DNA of 10,541 bases. It comes from Nitrospira sp. Its GTDB lineage: Bacteria > Nitrospirota > Nitrospiria > Nitrospirales > Nitrospiraceae. Both the position numbers and the translations under genes were made by a program. Where the stretch lies: contig JAICVE010000072.1 in the NCBI GenBank assembly GCA_025935475.1, positions 1 through 10,541 on the forward strand. The letters run 5' to 3'. Below are positions 1 to 7,433 of this stretch, in pieces. Under the pieces are notes generated by a model. It saw nothing but the letters and a program-made list of their open reading frames with translations, made no database searches and was not told the origin of the DNA. Within the stretch, counting starts at the first letter, position 1; each line of letters begins with the position of its first letter.

Positions 1-1470
1 ATAGACCGCGGTGGCCGCCTCGATCACAGCGGCAGACTGCCCGAGAGAGATGAGATGCACATGGAACGGCGCGATGGGAAAGGGCCATACGATGCCTTTG
101 TCATCATGGTTCTGCTCGACCGCCGCCGCCGCCGTCCGGCCGATGCCGATCCCGTAGCACCCCATGACCGCCAGGCATTCCTTCCCATTGGGATCGAGGA
201 ACGAGGCATTCATGGCCTGGCTGTATTTGGTGCCGAGCATGAAGACGTGGCCCACCTCAATCCCCTTGGTCGTCTTCAGGATGCCGTCCTTCCGTGGTGA
301 AGGATCGCCGGCCCTGGCGTTGCGCAGATCCGCGAATTGCTCCACGCGAAAATCGCGCGGGCAGTTGACGTTGACCAAGTGTGTATCGAGGCGGTTTCCG
401 CCGACGACGCTGTTTGCGCTCGCCTTCACGGCATGGTCGGCGACAATGCGTATGTTCAATCCCACCGGCCCCGCGAATCCTACCGGTGCGCCGGTCATCT
501 TTTCCACGGTCGCGGGACTGGCCAGTTCCACATCGGTCACACCGAGCAGGCGTTTGAGCTTGATTTCGTTTGCGTCGTGGTCGCCGCGGATCAATACGGC
601 CACGGTCTCGGAGCCCGTCGAATAGAGCAGGGTCTTGACCAGCTTGGAGGCATCGACCTTCAAAAACTTTGTCACTTCCTCGACCGTTCGGCAGCCGGGA
701 GTGTTGACGCTGCGCAGAGGGAGAAGCGCTTCCTTACTCTCGCCATTCGGTGGCAGCACCTCGGCGCGTTCGACGTTGGCCGCATAGGTGCCTGGTTCGC
801 TGTAGACGACCGTTTCTTCGCCGGTGTCCGCGAGAACCATAAACTCGTGGGAGGACGTGCCTCCGATCAAGCCAGTGTCGGCTTCCACCGCCCTGAAGTT
901 AAGGCCGCAACGGGCAAAAATGTGGTGATACGCGTCGTACATCTTCTGATAGCTCAGACGCGCGGCTGGCTCGTCCTTGTCGAAGCTGTAGGCATCTTTC
1001 ATGATGAATTCGCGTCCGCGCATGAGTCCGAAGCGGGGCCGGATTTCGTCACGGAACTTCGTTTGAATCTGATAGAAATTCAGCGGCAGTTGGCGGTAAG
1101 ACCGGACTTCACGGCGAAACAAATCCGTGATGACCTCCTCGTGAGTCGGGCCGAGGCAAAAGTCGCGTTCGTGCCGGTCCTTGAAGCGAATCAGTTCCTT
1201 GCCATAGTAGCCCCAGCGGCCGGTTTCTCTCCACAATTCGGCGGGCGAGGCAATCGGCATCAACAGTTCCTGCGCGCCAGCCCGGTTCATTTCTTCCCGG
1301 ACGATCTGTTCCACTTTGCGGATGATCCTCAGACCCAGCGGCAGATAGGTATAGATGCCGGCGGCCACCTTGCGAATCAGTCCCGCGCGAAGCATGAGCC
1401 GGTGGCTAACGGTTTCGGCTTCCCCGGGATCTTCCCGCAGGGTGGGAAGCAGGAGTTGAGACGTGCGCAT
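1..1470 (-). CDS. proS: Prolyl-tRNA synthetase, bacterial type with editing domain (3' end outside window)
   Basis: This class II enzyme joins proline to tRNA-Pro in the cytosol. 490 codons are visible and the C-terminal anticodon-binding part is lost at the window edge (the family is usually about 570 residues). Seen by translating the reverse strand: a motif 1 region at residues about 29-72 (IRKVAAGIYTYLPLGLRI), THEE at 109-112, the motif 2 region FRDEIRPRFGLMRGREF at about 139-155, GGTSSHEF at 203-210, and motif 3 CYGIGIGRT at 438-446. Between motifs 2 and 3 lies the INS (YbaK-like) editing insertion, about 225-400, with TPGCRTVEEV followed by KLVKTLLY; in the family this domain clears mischarged Ala-tRNA-Pro. 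The ATG at 1470 is the only reasonable start, because an in-frame stop (that of rseP) sits 6 bp upstream. There is no clear Shine-Dalgarno site, so translation probably depends on ribosomes finishing rseP. It is the last visible gene of the uppS operon. Confidence 0.97.
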   Translation of the reverse strand, partial: MRTSQLLLPTLREDPGEAETVSHRLMLRAGLIRKVAAGIYTYLPLGLRIIRKVEQIVREEMNRAGAQELLMPIASPAELWRETGRWGYYGKELIRFKDRHERDFCLGPTHEEVITDLFRREVRSYRQLPLNFYQIQTKFRDEIRPRFGLMRGREFIMKDAYSFDKDEPAARLSYQKMYDAYHHIFARCGLNFRAVEADTGLIGGTSSHEFMVLADTGEETVVYSEPGTYAANVERAEVLPPNGESKEALLPLRSVNTPGCRTVEEVTKFLKVDASKLVKTLLYSTGSETVAVLIRGDHDANEIKLKRLLGVTDVELASPATVEKMTGAPVGFAGPVGLNIRIVADHAVKASANSVVGGNRLDTHLVNVNCPRDFRVEQFADLRNARAGDPSPRKDGILKTTKGIEVGHVFMLGTKYSQAMNASFLDPNGKECLAVMGCYGIGIGRTAAAAVEQNHDDKGIVWPFPIAPFHVHLISLGQSAAVIEAATAVY

Positions 1471-1476
1471 GAAGCG

Positions 1477-2874
1477 TCAGTGGGAGAAGAAGATCCGTTC
1501 GAGGTCGTTCCAAAAAGCAAAGATCATGACGCCTACGAGCAGGACCAATCCGACCTGCTGCGCCAGTTCTCGCTGCCGTTCGCCCAACGGCTTGCGCAGA
1601 ATGCCCTCGATCAGGAAGAAAAGCAAGTGGCCGCCGTCGAGGATCGGAATGGGCAGGAGATTCAAGACGCCCAGGTTGATGCTCAGCAGAGCAATGAGGA
1701 AGATCACATTGGCCGGGCCTTGCGCGGCGGCTTCGCCGGAAATTTTGGCGATCGTCAAAGGGCCGCCGATGTTCTTGCTCGAGATATCGCCCACGATCAT
1801 CTTGTACAGACCCACGACGGTCAACTCCGTCCACTTCCAAGTGGCCTCCATGCCGTTATAGATCGCGGCGAGCGGAGTCGTGGATCGCATCAGCGAGCGG
1901 TCTGGTCCCGCGATGCCAATTTTGCCGATCTCCATCGTCTGGCCATTTACGGTCGTGCTTTCTGCGACGGGCGTGACCGACAGAGAGACTCGATGGCCGT
2001 CGCGCAAGACGTCCACCTGGAGGGTTTTCCCCGGACTATTTTTCACCAGGCTCGTCATCTGTGTCCAGGTATGGATGAGAGTGCCGTCGATTGACAGGAC
2101 CCGATCGCCTTCCTTGAAGCCTGCTGCCGCCGCCGGTTTGCCGGGCACCACTTCGTTGACGACGGGAGGAATCTCCTCGATGCCGAGATAATAGCCCGCC
2201 TCCTCGCCCTTATGAGCGGGTCCAGGCGCCGGAATCGGCGTCACGGTCAGGGTTTCAAGGCGGCCGTCCCGCAACACTTCCAGCGTGAGCGGGGCGCCCT
2301 TTCCTTTGGCGGCGGCGTCGAGCAGTTCCACGCGGGTCGCAATGTCGCGTCCGTCGATCTTCTTGATTTGGTCGCCGACCATTAGGCCGGCCTTTGCGGC
2401 GGGGGACTCGGGAGCCACCGCCTCCAGAACCGGCGCGATATCCTTGAACGACGGCACCGGTAATGTATAGCCGGTGGCGAGCCAGGCCGCAAAGATGAGA
2501 TAGGCAAGAATGAAATTGAACCCCGGCCCTGCGGAGACGATCAGCACCTTGCCCCACAGATTCTGATGGATGAAGGACCGTCTTCGATCCTCGGGAGTCA
2601 TCGCTTCCGCCTCATCTTCGCCGAAGAGTTTGACGTAGCCACCCAATGGGATGGCAGAGACCAGATACTCCGTCTCTCCGACTTGCCGCCCAAAGAGCTT
2701 TGGTCCGAATCCCAGGGAAAACTTCAAGACCTTGACCCCGACCCAGCGTGCGGCCAGAAAATGGCCGAGTTCATGAAAGGCGACGAGCACCCCTAGCACG
2801 ACGAGAAACCACCAGGTTTTTTGCATCAGGAGCCAGAGACTATCGGGCGACCAGGTCAAGGCGGAAACAATCAT
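1477..2874 (-). CDS. rseP: RseP-type site-2 membrane metalloprotease with two PDZ domains
   Basis: An inner-membrane zinc protease of family M50. In well-studied bacteria RseP cuts anti-sigma factors within the membrane after a first periplasmic cut, and clears leftover signal peptides. In its 465 residues are seen: a first membrane segment about 20-40 carrying the zinc motif HELGH (34-38); a second segment about 109-135; two PDZ domains about 140-212 and 236-302, each with a GL/GF-x(2)-GD core (AGLMVGDQI, AGFKEGDRV); GPLTIAKISG (371-380); a segment with NLLPIPILDGG (405-415), whose Asp is the third zinc ligand in the family; and a last segment about 440-456. Length and order are normal for the family. 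The ATG at 2874 is used; a second ATG at 2826 (residue 17) would also keep the zinc motif, and neither has a strong ribosome site. No anti-sigma factor gene is in the window, so its substrate here is unknown. Confidence 0.95.
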   Translation of the reverse strand: MIVSALTWSPDSLWLLMQKTWWFLVVLGVLVAFHELGHFLAARWVGVKVLKFSLGFGPKLFGRQVGETEYLVSAIPLGGYVKLFGEDEAEAMTPEDRRRSFIHQNLWGKVLIVSAGPGFNFILAYLIFAAWLATGYTLPVPSFKDIAPVLEAVAPESPAAKAGLMVGDQIKKIDGRDIATRVELLDAAAKGKGAPLTLEVLRDGRLETLTVTPIPAPGPAHKGEEAGYYLGIEEIPPVVNEVVPGKPAAAAGFKEGDRVLSIDGTLIHTWTQMTSLVKNSPGKTLQVDVLRDGHRVSLSVTPVAESTTVNGQTMEIGKIGIAGPDRSLMRSTTPLAAIYNGMEATWKWTELTVVGLYKMIVGDISSKNIGGPLTIAKISGEAAAQGPANVIFLIALLSINLGVLNLLPIPILDGGHLLFFLIEGILRKPLGERQRELAQQVGLVLLVGVMIFAFWNDLERIFFSH

Positions 2875-2925
2875 AGTTCATACTCGATGGTGAAGGTTTG
2901 CAATGGTCACGGCATGGATACTTTC

Positions 2926-4086
2926 TCAGCGCGCCAACGTATGGACCAACGAGTCGGCCTTCTCCCGTGCCCACCGGTCGGCTTCCAAGGCCGCTTCCAC
3001 CGAGAGGACGGGCTGTGGGATATGAGCCTGCATGGTGCTCTGAATGATATCAGAAATATCGGTGAAACGGATGCCGCCGTTGAGAAACGCGTCAACGGCG
3101 ATTTCGTTGGCGGCATTCATCGCGGCAGGCATCGTCCCGCCGATCCGCAGCGATTCATATCCCAATCGCAGACATGGGAACCGATCATGGTCGGGCTTGC
3201 AGAACGTCAGAGTGCCGATCTCCGTCAGGTCCAACGAGGGGAGATCGAGCGGCAGCCGGTCCGGATAGCGCATCGCGTACGAAATGGGCGTCCGCATGTC
3301 CGGCAATCCGAGTTGTGAGATCATGGATCGGTCTTCGTATTCTACCAGAGAGTGGATAATGCTCTCCCGATGAATCAGCACATCGATGCGCGATTCCGGG
3401 ATGTCGAACAGCCAGCGGGCCTCCACCACTTCAAGTCCCTTGTTCATCAACGTCGCGGAATCGATCGTGATTTTTGCGCCCATTTTCCAGTTCGGGTGCT
3501 GCAATGCGCGCTCCGGTGTGACATCAGACAGGGCCTCCTTGGGCAAGTTCCACAGCGCGCCTCCGGACGCCGTCAGGATCAAGCGCCGAACATCCTTGAT
3601 GCGATGCCCCTCCAGCGATTGGAAGATCGCACTGTGCTCGCTGTCGACGGGAAAAATTCTGACGCCTGCGTGTCGTGCTTCCTCCTGCATCAGTTGGCCC
3701 GCCATCACCATCGGTTCCTTGTTTGCCAGCGCGATGTGCTTCTTGCTGCGAATCGCTGCGAGCGTCGGCACGAGCCCCGCGCCGCCGACGATGGCGGACA
3801 TCACCAGTTCGGCGTCAGGAAGCGAGGCGACTCTGACGAGGCCCTCTTGACCGCTGACGATTTCGATCGGGAGTCCGGAACAACGCTCTCTGAGCCTCAC
3901 TGCCGCCGCGTCCGTCGACATGGCGACGGCCTGCGGCCGGAAGCGGCGGATCTGTTCAGCCAGCATCTCGTCGTTATTGCCGGCCGTCAGGCCGACGACA
4001 CGAAACTCGTCGGGAAACCGCTCGACGATGTCGAGCGTGTTGGTGCCGATGGAGCCAGTTGAACCGAGGATGACGATCGATTTCAT
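2926..4086 (-). CDS. dxr: 1-deoxy-D-xylulose 5-phosphate reductoisomerase (MEP pathway)
   Basis: Converts DXP to 2-C-methyl-D-erythritol 4-phosphate using NADPH and a divalent metal, the first committed step of MEP isoprenoid synthesis in the cytosol. The 386-residue protein has the NADPH-binding loop GSTGSIG (8-14), ALANKEPMVMAG (119-130), the metal-site motif PVDSEH (146-151, ligands D148 and E150), MNKGLE (214-219, third ligand E219), the HPNW part of the active-site loop (197-200), and QLGLPDMRTPISYAM (258-272). Length is typical. One oddity: the usually well-kept SGGPF at the loop start reads SGGALW (174-179). The ATG at 4086 has a good GAGGA site 7 nt upstream that overlaps the cdsA stop codon, so the two genes are probably translationally coupled. 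It feeds the same pathway that supplies UppS, encoded two genes upstream. Confidence 0.97.
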   Translation of the reverse strand: MKSIVILGSTGSIGTNTLDIVERFPDEFRVVGLTAGNNDEMLAEQIRRFRPQAVAMSTDAAAVRLRERCSGLPIEIVSGQEGLVRVASLPDAELVMSAIVGGAGLVPTLAAIRSKKHIALANKEPMVMAGQLMQEEARHAGVRIFPVDSEHSAIFQSLEGHRIKDVRRLILTASGGALWNLPKEALSDVTPERALQHPNWKMGAKITIDSATLMNKGLEVVEARWLFDIPESRIDVLIHRESIIHSLVEYEDRSMISQLGLPDMRTPISYAMRYPDRLPLDLPSLDLTEIGTLTFCKPDHDRFPCLRLGYESLRIGGTMPAAMNAANEIAVDAFLNGGIRFTDISDIIQSTMQAHIPQPVLSVEAALEADRWAREKADSLVHTLAR

Positions 4087-4096
4087 AAGCGATTCC

Positions 4097-4972
4097 TCAA
4101 GGGTGAGGGGCGACTCGTCCCATGAACGTCACATAGTAGTAGAAGGCAGGCGCGGTGAACAAGAGACTGTCCAACCGGTCGAGCATCCCGCCATGGCCTG
4201 GAAGCAGACCGCCGGAATCCTTCACGTCGACGGCGCGCTTAATGGCCGATTCCACGAGGTCCCCCCACAAGCCGGCGAGCGTGAGAACAAGGGCGAGGAC
4301 CAGCGTGTCCAGGTTGGAAAACTCCGGCACGAACGTCCAGCGTGCAACAAACGCAACAATGGTTGCGCCGATGAATCCTCCCGCCAATCCTTCAGCCGTT
4401 TTCTTCGGACTGATTCTCGGCGCGAGCGCACGCTGTCCGTACAAGGTTCCCACGTAATACGCACCCGTATCGGCCGCCCATGTCACCAACAGGAGAAAAA
4501 ACAGGAGCGATTCCCCCTCCGGCAGGAGCCGGACCAAGACCAGATAGCTGAGAGTGAGACCGACGTAGAGCATCCCGGTCAACACGATGGCTCCCTGCCT
4601 GAGACTGTCCAGCAGTGGGACCTCGACCAACAGCGGAATCGAGAGGACAGTGATGACCGCGACGAGCAACCCCGTCTGTACCAGGGCGGGGTGATAGGGT
4701 CCGACGATTAACCCAATGCAACCCAGCAGGCCCACGCTGACAGCCCACGGCCGAGAGGAGGCTTGAAAGCAGAGCCGGTAGAGCTCCATGAGGGACACGC
4801 AGCCGGCAAGGGCCACCATGCCGGTGAAGGCGACGGGAGGAAGATAGCGGATGGCGCCATATAGGAGCGGAACGACCAGCAACACCGTGTAGATCCGGCG
4901 GGAATCGAAGCGAGCTCGCGTCTTGTGGACGGTCTTCGCCGGTTCCTGATTCGTCGTTCCACACTCGAGCAT
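4097..4972 (-). CDS. cdsA: Phosphatidate cytidylyltransferase (CDP-diglyceride synthase)
   Basis: An integral inner-membrane enzyme that makes CDP-diacylglycerol from phosphatidic acid and CTP, the branch point for bacterial phospholipids. The 291-residue protein starts with a short polar, basic cytosolic stretch (1-26) and then has several hydrophobic membrane segments (about 27-43, 46-62, 76-92, 98-114, 127-149, 155-174, 198-211, 222-236). The family signature is at 242-268: SAIKRAVDVKDSGG followed by LLPGHGGMLDRLD, including the conserved KR, KD, HGG and DRLD residues that hold metal and substrate. AADTGAYYVG (166-175) and SPKKTAEG (188-195) are also typical. The ATG at 4972 lies 20 bp after the uppS stop with an AGGA site about 9 nt upstream. 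Length and topology are normal. Confidence 0.96.
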   Translation of the reverse strand: MLECGTTNQEPAKTVHKTRARFDSRRIYTVLLVVPLLYGAIRYLPPVAFTGMVALAGCVSLMELYRLCFQASSRPWAVSVGLLGCIGLIVGPYHPALVQTGLLVAVITVLSIPLLVEVPLLDSLRQGAIVLTGMLYVGLTLSYLVLVRLLPEGESLLFFLLLVTWAADTGAYYVGTLYGQRALAPRISPKKTAEGLAGGFIGATIVAFVARWTFVPEFSNLDTLVLALVLTLAGLWGDLVESAIKRAVDVKDSGGLLPGHGGMLDRLDSLLFTAPAFYYYVTFMGRVAPHP

Positions 4973-4992
4973 GTCGGTGGTTCCTGGGCGGA

Positions 4993-5778
4993 TTATGAAG
5001 ACAGACTGCTGAAGACGCGGCCGAATCGTCGTTCGCGCCGTTGAAATTCGAGCAGGGCCAGCAACAATTCACGCCGCCTGAAGTCCGGCCAGAGCGTCGG
5101 GGTAAAATAGAGCTCTGTATACGCCAGCTGCCAGAGGAGAAAATTGCTGATGCGCGTCTCGCCGCTGGTGCGGATGAGCAGATCGGGGTCGGGCAAGTCG
5201 TGCGTATACAGATGCTGTTGAACGTGGAGTTCGTCGATATCCTCCACCTGAATCTTCCCGTCCTGAGCCTCGCGAACCAGTCCTCGGACGGCGTCCACGA
5301 TCTCTGAACGCCCGCCATAACTCAGCGCGACCGTGAGATGCAGCTTGTCGAGGTACGCCGTCTCCTGTTCGGCCGCCCGTACCCACTGGAGGGCGGAAGT
5401 AGGAAGCGCATCGGTACGACCAATCGTGCGGAACCGCACGCCCTGCTCGATCAATTTGTTGCGTTCGGTTGAAAGGTAGTGCTCGAGCAACCCCATGAGG
5501 CCGTCGATCTCCGTCGTCGGACGGTTCCAGTTTTCCTGCGAAAATGCGTAAATCGTGAGGACCCGGATGCCGAGCTCCACGCACAGCGAAATGGTGTCGC
5601 GAACCGACTTGATGCCCTCGCGATGTCCGGCAATCCGTGGCAGACTTCGTGCCTCGGCCCACCGCCCATTGCCATCCATGATAATGGCGAGATGCTTGGG
5701 GAGCAGGTCAGGATCGAGTTTTGCCGTCAGTTCTGTGTCCGACAGGTGGTCAAGTCTAGAAGGTGTTGGAATGTCCAT
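4993..5778 (-). CDS. uppS: Isoprenyl transferase, undecaprenyl diphosphate synthase type
   Basis: A cis-prenyltransferase that adds isopentenyl units to farnesyl diphosphate to make the C55 carrier lipid for peptidoglycan and other envelope polymers. The 261-residue protein shows the pyrophosphate-binding catalytic motif MDGNGRWA (34-41, catalytic D35), AGHREG (50-55), YAFSQENWNRP (77-87), and the family signature from DPDLLIRTSGETR into ISNFLLW (197-216), with TELYFTPTLWPDF (221-233) after it. The reading frame stays open for 82 more codons upstream, but the ATG at 5778 is chosen. It gives the usual family length, the extra stretch looks unlike a protein of this family, and a longer start would swallow this gene's promoter and overlap tldD. 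The only nearby Shine-Dalgarno-like site (AAAGGA) is about 20 nt upstream, further than usual. First gene of the minus-strand operon. Confidence 0.94.
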   Translation of the reverse strand: MDIPTPSRLDHLSDTELTAKLDPDLLPKHLAIIMDGNGRWAEARSLPRIAGHREGIKSVRDTISLCVELGIRVLTIYAFSQENWNRPTTEIDGLMGLLEHYLSTERNKLIEQGVRFRTIGRTDALPTSALQWVRAAEQETAYLDKLHLTVALSYGGRSEIVDAVRGLVREAQDGKIQVEDIDELHVQQHLYTHDLPDPDLLIRTSGETRISNFLLWQLAYTELYFTPTLWPDFRRRELLLALLEFQRRERRFGRVFSSLSS

Positions 5779-5833
5779 GAGTGCTGGTCTGGTAACGATC
5801 CTTTCACATGAAGCGCGTATGGCAGGTGAGGAA

Positions 5834-5862
5834 AGTCTACTGACGGTCCGGGTGAAAGTCAA
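5834..5862 (-). promoter_or_regulatory. Candidate sigma70-type promoter for the uppS-cdsA-dxr-rseP-proS operon
   Basis: On the minus strand, TTGACT (plus coordinates 5857-5862, five of six bases match the -35 consensus) is followed after exactly 17 bp by TAGACT (5834-5839, four of six match the -10). Transcription would begin near 5827 and leave an untranslated leader of about 50 nt before the uppS ATG. It lies inside the overlong upstream extension of the uppS reading frame, which supports the shorter gene start. Confidence 0.55.
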
Positions 5863-5912
5863 ACGATATTTCCCAAATCCTTTGCAAAAGCGAAGAGTTG
5901 GAAGCGCTCGCA

Positions 5913-5942
5913 TTGCGCCTCGAAAAATGAATCGGCTATACT
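5913..5942 (+). promoter_or_regulatory. Candidate promoter for tldD and the plus-strand block
   Basis: TATACT (5937-5942) matches the -10 consensus at five of six positions. A weak -35, TTGCGC (5913-5918, three of six), lies 18 bp upstream. Transcription would start near 5950, about 37 nt before the tldD ATG. The weak -35 leaves room for an activator or another sigma factor. Between this promoter and the uppS promoter is a short perfect palindrome, TTTGCAAA (5881-5888), which could be an operator but is too short to claim. Confidence 0.4.
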
Positions 5943-5972
5943 CTGACCTCTCACGTATCTCAACTATTTTAT

Positions 5973-5977
5973 AAGGA
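5973..5977 (+). promoter_or_regulatory. Ribosome binding site of tldD
   Basis: AAGGA sits 9 nt before the ATG at 5987 and fixes the start of tldD. A nearly identical arrangement (AAGGA, 9 nt) precedes pmbA at 7420-7424, suggesting balanced synthesis of the two protease subunits. Confidence 0.7.
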
Positions 5978-5986
5978 TTTTCAACG

Positions 5987-7420
5987 ATGGGACAACTCAT
6001 TCCCCTGGATTCGTTCGGGGTCACAGAGCATGACGTGCTGGAGGCCTTGGGGCGGGTGAAGGTTCGCGATGTGGATTATGCGGACCTCTATTTCGAATCC
6101 TGCGTTTCGGAATCCGTCTCGATGGAAGAATCGCTCGTGAAGCGAGCGACGAAGAGTATTTCTCAGGGTGTGGGGGTTCGCGCCACTGCGGGAGAAAAAA
6201 CCGGCTTTGCGTACTCCGATGATCTGACCAGACACGATCTCGAACTCGCCGCCGATACGGCCCGATATATCGCCAACTCTCCAGGCGGGTCCCAACCCGT
6301 CCCTGTTCCGGTCCATTCCAGACCGGCAAGAGATCTCTACCCGGTCCCGCACGCGCAGGCGGATGTCGCCACGGCGGATCGCGTCACGCTCTTGAACCGC
6401 ATCGATGCGGAGGCAAGACGCTACGACCCTCGCATCAAGAATGTCATGGCCTCCTTTAATACGGAATACAAGATTGTGATGGTGGCGACGTCGGACGGCA
6501 CGTTCATCGGCGACGTGCAGCCGCTGTCCCGCTTGCAAGTGACCTGTATTGCCGAGGACGGTGGAAATCGCCAGATCGGATCGTTTGGCGGAGGCGGTCG
6601 CATCGGGTTCGACTTTTACCGCCAGGGGGACCGGTATCTCAACTATGCGAAGGAGGCCGCCCGTATCGCGATTCTCAACCTGTCAGCGGTCGAGGCCCCG
6701 GCTGGGGTGATTCCGGTTGTCCTAGGGGGCGGCTGGCCTGGAATTCTGTTGCACGAAGCGATCGGCCATGGCCTCGAAGCGGATTTCAACAGGAAAAAGA
6801 CCTCTGCCTTCTCGAATCTTCTGGGTAAACGAGTCGCCTCCGATGTCTGTACGATCGTGGACGACGGCACGTTGCCAGACCGGCGCGGATCGCTCAACAT
6901 GGATGACGAAGGTACGGCGACCGCTCGTACCATGCTCATCGAGAAAGGAATTTTGCGCGGCTATATCACCGACAAGTTGAATGCGCGTCTCTTGGGCATT
7001 CCTCTGACGGGCAATGGAAGGCGAGAAAGCTACCAAAGCCTCGTCCTGCCTCGGATGACGAATACGTTCATGCTGGCCGGGGAGTCGAATCCAGAGGACA
7101 TCATCAAATCGGTCAAGAGGGGTCTCTATGCCGTGTCGTTCGGAGGAGGCCAGGTCGATATCACGAACGGCAAGTTTGTGTTCTCGGCCAGCGAAGCGTA
7201 TTTGATCGAAGACGGAAAGGTGACCAAACCGGTCAAAGGAGCGACATTGATTGGAAGTGGGCCGGAGATTCTGACGAAGGTCTCGATGGTCGGCCATGAT
7301 TTGAAGTTGGACGAAGGGATCGGCACCTGTGGGAAGGAAGGGCAATCCGTGCCGGTCGGCGTCGGATTGCCGACGATACGAATCGATGAAATTACCGTCG
7401 GCGGCACGCAGGCGGGATGA
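5987..7420 (+). CDS. tldD: TldD, metal-bearing subunit of the TldD/TldE protease
   Basis: The catalytic half of the cytosolic TldD/TldE heterodimer, a zinc metalloprotease (family M103). In E. coli it removes the leader of the peptide antibiotic microcin B17 and degrades the antitoxin CcdA when unfolded. The 477-residue protein carries the zinc motif HEAIGH (256-261, HExxxH form) in the conserved setting ILLHEAIGHGLEADFNRKKT, and the C-terminal GTCGKEGQ with C448, the third metal ligand in the family. Also typical are TDKLNARLLG (328-337), SFGGGQVDITNGKFVFSASE (384-403) and the closing LPTIRIDEITVGG (461-473). Length is normal and all expected metal residues are present, so it should be active. 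A good ribosome site fixes the ATG at 5987. First gene of the plus-strand block; pmbA follows after 13 bp. No recognisable modified-peptide precursor is encoded in the window, so the local substrate is unknown. Confidence 0.96.
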   Translation: MGQLIPLDSFGVTEHDVLEALGRVKVRDVDYADLYFESCVSESVSMEESLVKRATKSISQGVGVRATAGEKTGFAYSDDLTRHDLELAADTARYIANSPGGSQPVPVPVHSRPARDLYPVPHAQADVATADRVTLLNRIDAEARRYDPRIKNVMASFNTEYKIVMVATSDGTFIGDVQPLSRLQVTCIAEDGGNRQIGSFGGGGRIGFDFYRQGDRYLNYAKEAARIAILNLSAVEAPAGVIPVVLGGGWPGILLHEAIGHGLEADFNRKKTSAFSNLLGKRVASDVCTIVDDGTLPDRRGSLNMDDEGTATARTMLIEKGILRGYITDKLNARLLGIPLTGNGRRESYQSLVLPRMTNTFMLAGESNPEDIIKSVKRGLYAVSFGGGQVDITNGKFVFSASEAYLIEDGKVTKPVKGATLIGSGPEILTKVSMVGHDLKLDEGIGTCGKEGQSVPVGVGLPTIRIDEITVGGTQAG

Positions 7421-7433
7421 AGGACAAATCACC

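Noticed and set aside
337..2094. Long plus-strand open frame (585 codons) opposite proS and rseP
   Set aside because: It mirrors two certain genes on the other strand, shows no family motif, straddles the proS/rseP junction, and such long antisense frames are common in GC-rich coding DNA.
5779..6024. 82-codon upstream extension of uppS
   Set aside because: It would overlap tldD and contain the operon's own promoter, and it makes the protein far longer than the family with no added motif.
7329..7433. 35-codon upstream extension of pmbA into tldD
   Set aside because: A well-placed AAGGA precedes the ATG at 7434, and the extension is out-of-frame tldD sequence.
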